From the NCBI RefSeq assembly GCF_031326345.1, contig NZ_CP133671.1, forward strand, positions 4,216,001-4,280,000: a DNA stretch of 64,000 bases. Direction: 5' to 3'. Position numbers and translations under genes: made by a program. Shown here piece after piece: positions 26,109-33,146 of this stretch; the first letter of the stretch is position 1, and each line of letters starts with the position of its first letter. This stretch comes from Aureispira sp. CCB-E. GTDB taxonomy: Bacteria > Bacteroidota > Bacteroidia > Chitinophagales > Saprospiraceae. The notes beneath the pieces are model-generated. The model saw only the letters and a program-made list of their open reading frames with translations. It had not been told where the DNA came from and did no database searches.

Positions 26109-28571
26109 ATGAGTTCTAATTGTCTACAAAAGTCCTTCCTTTTTGTATTTGTGCTTTTTATTCCCCACTTTTTTTGGGCACAAACAGGAATTATCAAAGG
26201 AAAAGTCCTTGAAGCCGCCAGCAATCAACCCATTCCTTTTGCCAATGTATTCATCGAAGGAACAACCATAGGCGTTACAACAGATATTGATGGAAATTAT
26301 GAATTGAATCAACTAGAACCTGGATTGTATACCGTTAATGCTACCTTTTTAGGATTTAAGACCGAAGCCAAACGAGAAATACAGGTTACCAATTCAAAAC
26401 CTGCTATTGTAGACTTTGCATTGGAAGAAGATACTGAAAAAATAGACGAGGTTGTTGTGAAAGCATCGCCATTTAAGCAACCAGCAGATGCCCCTGTATC
26501 CCTACAAACAATCGGAACAGCAGAAATTCAACGAAATCCAGGAGGCAATAGGGATATATCAAAGGTTATACGTTCTTTGCCAGGAGTCACGAGCGCTTCT
26601 AGTTTTAGAAACGATTTATTGATTCGTGGTGGTGGTCCTAGTGAGAATCGTTTTTTCTTGGACGATGTTGAAGTGCCCAACATCAATCATTTTGCCACAC
26701 AAGGTTCTTCTGGAGGTCCTAATGGTTTGATTAATGTGGACTTTATTCGTGAGGTAGACTTTTACAGTAGTGCTTTTCCTGCTAATCGAGGCAATTCCAT
26801 GAGCTCTGTCTTTAATTTCAAACAAAAAAATGGTCGTGATGACCGCTTGGGTTTTACAGCAACCGTTGGTTCTAGTGATTTAGCCGCAACTTTGGAAGGT
26901 CCCATTGGAGATAAGACAACATTTATCTTTTCCATTCGCCAATCGTATCTACAATTCTTATTTCAGGCATTAGATTTACCATTTTTGCCCATTTATAATG
27001 ATTTTCAATTTAAGTTTAGAACTCGTTTTGATGATAAAAATGAGCTTTATTTTGTAGGCTTAGGTGCTTGTGATCGCTTCAAGTTGAATTTAAATGCTAA
27101 CAAAACAGAGGCACAACGTTTTCAATTGGAACGACTACCTGTCTATTTTCAATGGAATTATACAATTGGAGCGGTATACAAACATTATATGGAAAAAGGC
27201 TATTTTACAGCCGTTGTTAGTAGAAGTATGCTGAACAATGATATTTACAAACATGTTGATAATGATGAAAGTCAAAAAAGGATTATTGACTATACTTCTC
27301 AAGAAGCAGAAAATAAAGTACGTCTAGAACATCGTGTTAATCTACCAAAGGGTTTCATTTTAAACTATGGTGTTGGATATGAATACGCCCGATATACTAA
27401 CTTGACTAAGATTGATGCTACGACTTATCAAGAAATAAGAACCGACCTAAGAATGAATAAATACGCTGCATTTGGACAGCTAAGTAAAAAATTCTTTTCT
27501 GATAGGCTTGTCTTATCAACAGGAGTTCGATTGGATGGAAATGATTACAATGAAAATATGATGAATCCTTTTAATCAAGTCTCTCCAAGATTCTCTGCTT
27601 CTTTTGCGATTATGAAAGGTCTAACCATCAATGCCAATACAGGGCTTTATTATCAACTACCTTCTTACACCACATTGGGCTACCAAGAAGATAATGAATT
27701 TGTGAATCGAGATCGACTACAATATACTCGCTCTTTTCACCTTGTAGGAGGACTTGCATATGTGACAGAAAGTAGCACTAAGTTTAGTTTGGAAGGCTAT
27801 TATAAATTATATGATAATTATCCTTTTTTAATTGAAGATCAGGTTTCTTTAGCAAATTTTGGCGCTGATTTTGGCGTCATTGGCGATGCTCCAATCTCTT
27901 CTACTGGAAAAGGGCGAACATATGGTTTAGAATTGTTGGTTCAACAGCGCTTGTACAAAGGATTTTATGGCATTCTAGCTTATACGTTGGGATGGTCTGA
28001 ATATACTGATGGCAGTGGGCAATTCGTTCCCTCAGCTTGGGATAGCCGCCATATTGTTAACTTAACCTTAGGTAAGTCATTTAAAACCATGAATCAAGCC
28101 ATTCGTGATAAAATCAACGCCAAACGAGCAGCCAAAGGCAAAGCCGTTTTAACCAGAAAAGTTGTTGCTCAAACATTAGAAATTGGAACCAATCTTCGTT
28201 TTCAAACAGGACTACCTTATACACCATACGATGTAGAACAATCAGCATTGGTGACCAATTGGAATCGTTTTCGTCAAGGTATTTTAGATTATGACCAACT
28301 CAATTCTCAGCGATTGGGTGCCAACTACAGTCTTGATTTTAGAATTGATTACAAATGGTTCTTTCCAAAGTGGAGCTTCAATTTATACCTTGATCTACAA
28401 AACATTCCTGGAGTTGTCACAGAAAATGCTTCCTTGGTTTTGGATAGAGATGCTGATGGAAATCCTCAAATCGAAAATCCTGGGGGACAAAATCAATCTT
28501 ATAAGTTAAAAACGTTGGACGCAGGCAGAGGCACAGTTATTCCGACCATAGGCATTATTGTACAGTATTAA
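26109..28571 (+). CDS. TonB-dependent receptor with carboxypeptidase-regulatory N-domain
   Basis: Outer-membrane active-transport receptor of 820 residues. Signal peptide 1-24 (cleavage after FWAQ). A carboxypeptidase-D regulatory-like beta-sandwich follows (GIIKGKVLEAASNQPIPFANV, then GNYELNQLEPGLYTV), as in Bacteroidota receptors, then the plug domain (GGNRDISKVIRSLPGVTS, DLLIRGGGPSENRFFLDDV) and a 22-stranded barrel ending in an aromatic residue (GIIVQY). No SusD-type lipoprotein follows, so glycan import by a SusCD pair is unlikely; siderophore, vitamin or peptide uptake remain possible. It is monocistronic. A repeat element follows 20 bp after the stop. Confidence 0.93.
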   Translation: MSSNCLQKSFLFVFVLFIPHFFWAQTGIIKGKVLEAASNQPIPFANVFIEGTTIGVTTDIDGNYELNQLEPGLYTVNATFLGFKTEAKREIQVTNSKPAIVDFALEEDTEKIDEVVVKASPFKQPADAPVSLQTIGTAEIQRNPGGNRDISKVIRSLPGVTSASSFRNDLLIRGGGPSENRFFLDDVEVPNINHFATQGSSGGPNGLINVDFIREVDFYSSAFPANRGNSMSSVFNFKQKNGRDDRLGFTATVGSSDLAATLEGPIGDKTTFIFSIRQSYLQFLFQALDLPFLPIYNDFQFKFRTRFDDKNELYFVGLGACDRFKLNLNANKTEAQRFQLERLPVYFQWNYTIGAVYKHYMEKGYFTAVVSRSMLNNDIYKHVDNDESQKRIIDYTSQEAENKVRLEHRVNLPKGFILNYGVGYEYARYTNLTKIDATTYQEIRTDLRMNKYAAFGQLSKKFFSDRLVLSTGVRLDGNDYNENMMNPFNQVSPRFSASFAIMKGLTINANTGLYYQLPSYTTLGYQEDNEFVNRDRLQYTRSFHLVGGLAYVTESSTKFSLEGYYKLYDNYPFLIEDQVSLANFGADFGVIGDAPISSTGKGRTYGLELLVQQRLYKGFYGILAYTLGWSEYTDGSGQFVPSAWDSRHIVNLTLGKSFKTMNQAIRDKINAKRAAKGKAVLTRKVVAQTLEIGTNLRFQTGLPYTPYDVEQSALVTNWNRFRQGILDYDQLNSQRLGANYSLDFRIDYKWFFPKWSFNLYLDLQNIPGVVTENASLVLDRDADGNPQIENPGGQNQSYKLKTLDAGRGTVIPTIGIIVQY

Positions 28572-28590
28572 TACTATTTATAACTTACAC

Positions 28591-28898
28591 TACTCCGTTG
28601 AAAAATCGTATTAGTTTAGCTGCGCTGCTACTTCGTGGTACTTCGTGAGCGCTTTGCTTTTAGTTAGCTGCGCTGCTACTACGTGGTATTTCATGAGTGC
28701 TTCGCAGTTGATTAGTAGCAAGATACGCCTATGTCAATCTTTGCACTAAAAAACTGATAATCAAAATAATGCAAGATACTTTTTTATATTTTTACTTCGT
28801 AAGTCTACGGGTTCTTAGAAAAACTAAAAAACTAAGCTTGCGCCCTCACGACCGCAGGGAGCTACCACGAAGTAGCACCGCAGGTAATCAACGGAGTA
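28591..28898 (+). repeat. Dispersed palindromic repeat, copy 3 (CCGTTGA subfamily, expanded)
   Basis: A 308-bp element with the outer repeats TACTCCGTTGA (28591-28601) and TCAACGGAGTA (28888-28898). The first 27 bases are identical to the reverse complement of the right end of copy 1. The inner stem is broken: the left arm runs into two tandem copies of the module TAGCTGCGCTGCTACT (28617 and 28665, each continuing to 23 bp), while the right arm CTGATAATCAAA remains near 28757. The distal part carries the AAAACTAAAAAACTAAGCTTG module of copies 2 and 5. Confidence 0.8.
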
Positions 28899-28922
28899 TT
28901 AAACTTATTGATATAAAAACAT

Positions 28923-28952
28923 AAAAGCTGCTTTTTATAAGTGGCTTTTTTT
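28923..28952 (+). terminator. Intrinsic terminator downstream of repeat copy 3
   Basis: AAAAGCTGCTT (28923-28933) pairs with AAGTGGCTTTT (28939-28949), with two G-U pairs and a 5-base loop, followed by T-run. Probably the end of the TonB-receptor transcript, with the repeat inside its 3' region. Confidence 0.55.
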
Positions 28953-29031
28953 CTAAATAAACGCTGCATCATCTAGGCTTGGGATACACAATCACCTTGG
29001 GAGGATTAAAAGTTTTCAAATCCATTTCTTT

Positions 29032-29469
29032 TCAAATTCGATACATTGAAATGCCATATAGACACTTCCCTTGATGAATTTTTCCTACTATCTGATTATT
29101 ATCCTCTCTCTCAAAAAGAAAAAATGTATCTTCCTTTATTTTCCAAGTACCGCATTGAGCTCCTATTGTTCGGAGACAAAATGTAGAATCTGGATACATT
29201 TCAAATTGATAGGAACAATAGTTCGTTGAAAACTTTATTAGTTTGATAATCAAAACACTAGTGCATTTCGTGCTGGTGTTTTGGTTATCAAACTAATATG
29301 AATGTGATTTTTTATCTTTTTGGTAAAAAATAAAAACCAACGAACTACTAATAGGAAAAACACTACTATTATAATAACCCGCCATAGATGCCTTTTTTTT
29401 CTCTGAAAAAAGCAAACAACTCCCTAGAAGGCTGCTCATTAAAACGACTATACCTATGCTTCTTTTCAT
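29032..29469 (-). pseudogene. Small lipoprotein gene split by palindromic repeat copy 4
   Basis: The 5' part starts with ATG at 29469 and encodes a lipoprotein signal (MKRSIGIVVLMSSLLGSC) followed by about 22 residues ending MAGYYNSSVF. Repeat copy 4 then interrupts, bringing an in-frame TAG (reading ...SHSY then stop). On the other side the same register continues as YCSYQFEMYPDSTFCLR ... GTWKIKEDTFFLFE to a TGA at 29032. GTWK and YPDSTF are typical of small Bacteroidota lipoproteins whose products contain a G-x-W-x-x-x-x-D core, so both halves look like one former gene of about 100 residues. The 135 or so inserted bases leave both halves in the same codon register. The ATG inside the repeat (29253) could still allow expression of the 3' half without a signal. 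Function unknown. Confidence 0.7.
29219..29347 (+). repeat. Dispersed palindromic repeat, copy 4, inserted in a lipoprotein gene
   Basis: A 129-bp element with outer repeats TAGTTCGTTGA (29219-29229) and CAACGAACTA (29338-29347). Inner stem from ATTAGTTTGATAATCA (29237) to its complement ending at 29297 continues through CAAAACAC/GTGTTTTG to a loop of about five bases, giving a nearly 29-bp hairpin with only wobble-type differences. A 7-bp direct repeat ATAGGAA lies just outside each end (29209-29215 and 29351-29357) and might be a target duplication. Confidence 0.85.
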
Positions 29470-29581
29470 TTATTTTTTAAATGTTTCTTAATTCCCTCCC
29501 TCTACCTAACAACAATAACAACTGCTTTTACACCAATACGGAACGTTTTCTTCAAAGTAGCTGTTATCGATAAAAAAAATT

Positions 29582-29665
29582 ATGGAAATAATAATAGAGC
29601 TGGTGGTTGCCTTTTTAAGTTTTTTAACGGATGTAATTCTAAAATTAATTGGTGTCAAAAAATAA
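29582..29665 (+). CDS. 27-residue hydrophobic mini-protein, translationally coupled to the next gene
   Basis: A 28-codon frame, ATG 29582, stop TAA 29663-29665, encoding a mostly hydrophobic helix (starts MEIIIELVVAFLSF, ends KLIGVKK). The stop and the next ATG overlap as TAATG, a coupling signal, and the peptide resembles the start of the downstream protein (MGEIVIEIIGQFVLEL), so it may be a duplicated first segment or a leader. Too short to prove coding. Confidence 0.35.
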   Translation: MEIIIELVVAFLSFLTDVILKLIGVKK

Positions 29666-29994
29666 TGGGAGAAATTGTTATAGAAATTATCGGTCAATTT
29701 GTCTTAGAATTATTTTTTGCGGTCGGTGGTCTCCTATTGGACTTGTTGTTAATAATAACAAATGTTCGTATTTCATGGGGACATTGTTATAATAGGCATC
29801 CACTTGCTTCTATCCTTACTATAATTCTCTGTATTTTATTTCCAGTCCATATTTGTAACTGGGGGTTCACCAATGGATTATTTGTATATTTAGGTATTTT
29901 AGTATGCACATTTATTGTTGTTTATTTATCAAATGTTAATGTAAAAAAACCGCTTAATAAATCCAATATTTTGGACGATGAGTTTTTGAGCTAA
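29665..29994 (+). CDS. Small membrane protein of unknown function
   Basis: A 109-residue protein with three or four hydrophobic segments (IGQFVLELFFAVGGLLLDLLL, HPLASILTIILCILFPVHI, GLFVYLGILVCTFIVVYL) and a polar C-terminal tail (NVNVKKPLNKSN, ILDDEFLS). I do not recognise the family. It starts in the overlapping TAATG after the 27-residue frame and ends 22 bp before the DUF1963-like gene, so the three probably form one operon. Function cannot be inferred from the neighbours. Confidence 0.55.
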   Translation: MGEIVIEIIGQFVLELFFAVGGLLLDLLLIITNVRISWGHCYNRHPLASILTIILCILFPVHICNWGFTNGLFVYLGILVCTFIVVYLSNVNVKKPLNKSNILDDEFLS

Positions 29995-30016
29995 CAATTA
30001 CCAAACTTCCTAACCA

Positions 30017-30748
30017 ATGACCACAAAGGATCTTGAACAAATTGTAAAAAAGTCTATAACTACTATTAGCTGGGATGCTATCAAACTCCTTATACAACCT
30101 TCTATAGAAATAGAAAAAACAGATTCTAATGTCCATAAAACAGGGGATAGTAAATTAGGTGGTCTTCCCGATGTTCCCCTCAATTTTGTATGGCCTTCTC
30201 ATCACCATCATCCTTATAGATTCATAGCTCAATTCAATTTAACAAAATTAGCTACCCATACAGATCTTCCATCTAACGGCTTGCTTAGTGTTTTTGTAGC
30301 CGATACGCCCGAAAAAGAATACTTTTGGGGAGATGATGGATATGCCAAAGTTTTTTGGTTTGATAATAGTAAAAAACTAAGTCCTTGCCAACATCCTCAA
30401 GGATTCCAACAACCTTTTATCTCGATAAAATTAGTTCCATCTGTTGCCCTACCTCTTCGAGAGGATTTGATCCGCAACTCCTTGCTTAGCCCTGAACAAA
30501 TGGAAGAACTTCAATTTGAAATCTTAGAACGCCAATGTAAAGAAATGAATCACCTTTTGGGATATCCCTTTTTTTCGACCTTGGCTTATGACCCTAGACC
30601 TGATGAAACTTGGGTATCATTGTTAAATCTTGCATCAATTCAAGAATTGGATTGGTGTTGGCACGATGGAGATTTTTTAATGTTATTTATTGAAAAAGAA
30701 AAACTTGCTAAAGGAGACTTTTCGAATATCCAGTCTGATGCAGGATAA
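30017..30748 (+). CDS. DUF1963 (YwqG-like) protein
   Basis: A cytoplasmic protein of 243 residues. GGLPDVPLNFVWPSHHHHPYRFIAQFNLTKL is the hallmark opening of the DUF1963/YwqG family (GG.P.....WP......p..FlaQinl), followed by GLLSVFVADTPEKEYFWGDDGYAKVFWFD. The function of this family is not established; members are often found with polymorphic-toxin or immunity-type genes, but no toxin is recognised here. It lies 22 bp after the small membrane protein, in the same direction. No signal peptide is present. Confidence 0.8.
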   Translation: MTTKDLEQIVKKSITTISWDAIKLLIQPSIEIEKTDSNVHKTGDSKLGGLPDVPLNFVWPSHHHHPYRFIAQFNLTKLATHTDLPSNGLLSVFVADTPEKEYFWGDDGYAKVFWFDNSKKLSPCQHPQGFQQPFISIKLVPSVALPLREDLIRNSLLSPEQMEELQFEILERQCKEMNHLLGYPFFSTLAYDPRPDETWVSLLNLASIQELDWCWHDGDFLMLFIEKEKLAKGDFSNIQSDAG

Positions 30749-30845
30749 GGTATATTTCTCATTCACTTTCTTTTATTAACGTCCGTTTAAACAAAAAAGG
30801 CTACCCATCAAAAGACAAGTAGCGCTTAAAAAAATTTAATCCTTT

Positions 30846-32549
30846 TTATTTCTTTTTTTCTTTTTGCTCTTCGGCAGGCGTTTTGCACTGCACCCAAGAA
30901 TTGTCGTATGCTTCAAAGGCTCCTGTTTCATGAGCTTTCTTGTGATCTATTTTCCCATCTGCGTATTGGGCAAAGGCTTTAAATGCCTCTGTTTTTTGAG
31001 TTTTCAAAACAATCAAAGCTGCATTGGCAGCAGATTTAACAGCAATAGGTACACCGCCACCTAAATCCGCCCAGTGACCACCCAAAATTAAGTTTTTGAC
31101 AGGCGTTTGATAATGCGCAATTTTTGCTTCCATATTCGCCCTTCCTGGACGTGCTCCCATGATCGATCCTCCCCGATTATAACTATACCTCCAGTGTGTA
31201 ATAGGAGAAGCTACATCCATAAACATAATATGGCCGCGCAAATCGACCTTTAGACGTTCTTCTATACGGTCTAAGATAATATTCGCAAATTCCTCTTTTA
31301 TTTTATAATAAGCGTCTGTACGAACATAGTTTCCAGCAGCGTCTACTTCACACCCCCAATAATTCTTATAATCAATATAAGCAGAAGAATATACTGTTAG
31401 AGTACCTTTCCCTTCTGGTGCCAAGCTTTTATCTCTCAAACTAGGCGGAATAATAGAAATAGCAGTTTTATAAGGATCTCCTGAATCGTGCTCTGCCCTG
31501 CTAATTCCTTCCGCTTGAATCATAATTAACTCTTCGGTAAATCCTAAATCCTCTGTCGGGCAATCTAATGCTAAAGAAATAGCCACTGCCGAACTATATA
31601 ATTCAGCTGACTTTAGATTATCTTTCAAACTTTGAGGAATTAAATCGGTCGGTAGTAAGCGTTCGTAAAGCATTTCCACATCACAAGCGGCAATTACCTG
31701 TTTGCTTTTAACCGTATGTACTTTTCCTTTTCTCTCAAATACAACCCCCTTACAGACATTGTCTTCCAACAAGATACTTTGAACCGTAGCACCATATACG
31801 ATATCGTTTCTATAAAACTCCGTTACGTGCGTCAACCACTCTATAAATACTTGGCTTCCGCCTTGAGGTGGTAATTGATAATCTCCAATATAAGCCCAAG
31901 CAATTGGAAACAAACAAGACAACAAATCATGCTCCGAAGCCCAATAGCGGTGCAATTCAGGGTCTTTAAAGAACAAATTCAGCCCTTTTGTAACGCCCTC
32001 TTCTCCATGATACCAAATGTAACGAATGAGTGGGCGGATGAAATTCAGTTTTTTCATTCCATTAGACACCTTATCCAAAACAGACATGGTTTCTGCTGCT
32101 CTAAAATTTTCTGCATACAAATCCCAAGTACGTGCTATTTTTTTTGCAGCTCCAAAGAACTTTTCTATGCCAGCCTTTTCGTGTGGAAAATCTTTGATCA
32201 ACTGCGCTTTTAAGTCTTCGGGATTACTAGTTAATACATAATCCAAATGCTCTGCCTTGTTTCTGTAGATTCGATCCAAAGGTTTTGGTTTAGGGCGATC
32301 TTCTCCTATAAATTGAAACACTCTGGTTACAATTCCTTTTTCACCACATTGATTCAACCAATGAATAGCAGAATCAAATCGAAAGTTTTTTCGTCTAAAT
32401 CCTGCCAAATATCCTCCCGCATGAGGTTCTTTTTCTACGACACAAACAGACAAGCCCGAACGGCTTAACAAAGCAGCCGCAGTCATTCCTGCGATTCCTG
32501 CACCAATAATGACGACATCATACGCTGATTTTGCCACAATTTCACTCAT
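30846..32549 (-). CDS. CrtI/phytoene desaturase-like FAD-dependent oxidoreductase
   Basis: A flavoprotein of 567 residues. The N-terminus has the dinucleotide-binding motif VVIIGAGIAGMTAAALLSRSG followed by VVEKEPHAGGYL, as in phytoene desaturases, carotenoid isomerases and retinol saturases. The FRFDSAIHWL segment and the C-terminal MFMDVASPITHWRY and NLILGGHWADLGGGVPIAVKSA motifs (the GGxWxxPGGGVP-type FAD tail) place it in that group. It ends in a charged tail (ending EEQKEKKK). Bacteroidota often use such enzymes in carotenoid or flexirubin-type pigment pathways, but no other pigment gene is near, so the substrate stays open. Single gene. Confidence 0.87.
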   Translation of the reverse strand: MSEIVAKSAYDVVIIGAGIAGMTAAALLSRSGLSVCVVEKEPHAGGYLAGFRRKNFRFDSAIHWLNQCGEKGIVTRVFQFIGEDRPKPKPLDRIYRNKAEHLDYVLTSNPEDLKAQLIKDFPHEKAGIEKFFGAAKKIARTWDLYAENFRAAETMSVLDKVSNGMKKLNFIRPLIRYIWYHGEEGVTKGLNLFFKDPELHRYWASEHDLLSCLFPIAWAYIGDYQLPPQGGSQVFIEWLTHVTEFYRNDIVYGATVQSILLEDNVCKGVVFERKGKVHTVKSKQVIAACDVEMLYERLLPTDLIPQSLKDNLKSAELYSSAVAISLALDCPTEDLGFTEELIMIQAEGISRAEHDSGDPYKTAISIIPPSLRDKSLAPEGKGTLTVYSSAYIDYKNYWGCEVDAAGNYVRTDAYYKIKEEFANIILDRIEERLKVDLRGHIMFMDVASPITHWRYSYNRGGSIMGARPGRANMEAKIAHYQTPVKNLILGGHWADLGGGVPIAVKSAANAALIVLKTQKTEAFKAFAQYADGKIDHKKAHETGAFEAYDNSWVQCKTPAEEQKEKKK

Positions 32550-33146
32550 TCCTTATTTTATTTTCAATGAATAAAGCAACTTTACAATATTTCGTTACAA
32601 AATCTTATCCATTTAATTATCAACAAAATAACCTTCAAACATTTAAAGAATTAAAAACATGACAATCAAACCGAGATAAAGAAAAAAGCTATGCTGCCAG
32701 TACTAGCCTTTAGTGTACACTTACATGACTTAGCATATGGTTTCTATCATTTTTTTAACGACTACTTTCTCTATTCATTATTGTTTATATTTTAAGAGCA
32801 TGTAGATTTATACTCTTCTAAAACCGCCCTTTGTTTTTGGGGAGAACAAAGCTAACAAATAATTCAGATATACAGAATTATTTGTTCGAACACCTTTATT
32901 GTTAGTTTCTATCAAAAATAAAAAGCATACTAAAGTTTTATAAGACCAATAGGCTAACATACAACCATCTATAAAACTCAATTTGCAGTATCTTTGAACA
33001 ATGCTCTCTCTATCTACTCCTTCACAACCAAAAGCATTTTTATCCTTTTCCTCTCTCATCAATAATTCTAACTACTTTTTTTTAGCAAAAAAAATGCTTA
33101 TATTCATCCGTTATTTTTTATTCAACTGAACAGACTACTTAACAAT
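32550..33146. other. 597-bp divergent intergenic region
   Basis: Between the CrtI-like gene and the S15 peptidase gene. AT-rich, with a -7-like TATCTTTG at 32989-32996 on the plus strand. An 84-codon frame on the minus strand (32808-33062) is rejected as non-coding. No repeat copy is seen. Confidence 0.5.
32989..32996 (+). promoter_or_regulatory. -7-like box TATCTTTG upstream of the S15 peptidase gene
   Basis: Exact TAnnTTTG match, the same octamer as at 5970, placed about 150 bp upstream of the peptidase ATG. No firm -33 element at the expected distance. Confidence 0.4.

Larger units (their letters stand above)
28572..29031. other. Gene-free region filled by repeat copy 3 and a terminator
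   Basis: Holds repeat copy 3 (28591-28898), a hairpin terminator (28923-28952) and about 80 bp of plain AT-rich DNA before the broken lipoprotein gene. Confidence 0.7.

Noticed and set aside
32808-33062. Minus-strand 84-codon frame between the CrtI-like and S15 peptidase genes
   Set aside because: No protein-like pattern, no signal or domain, odd Cys/Phe-rich composition, and it overlaps a plus-strand promoter-like box; reads as chance in AT-rich spacer.
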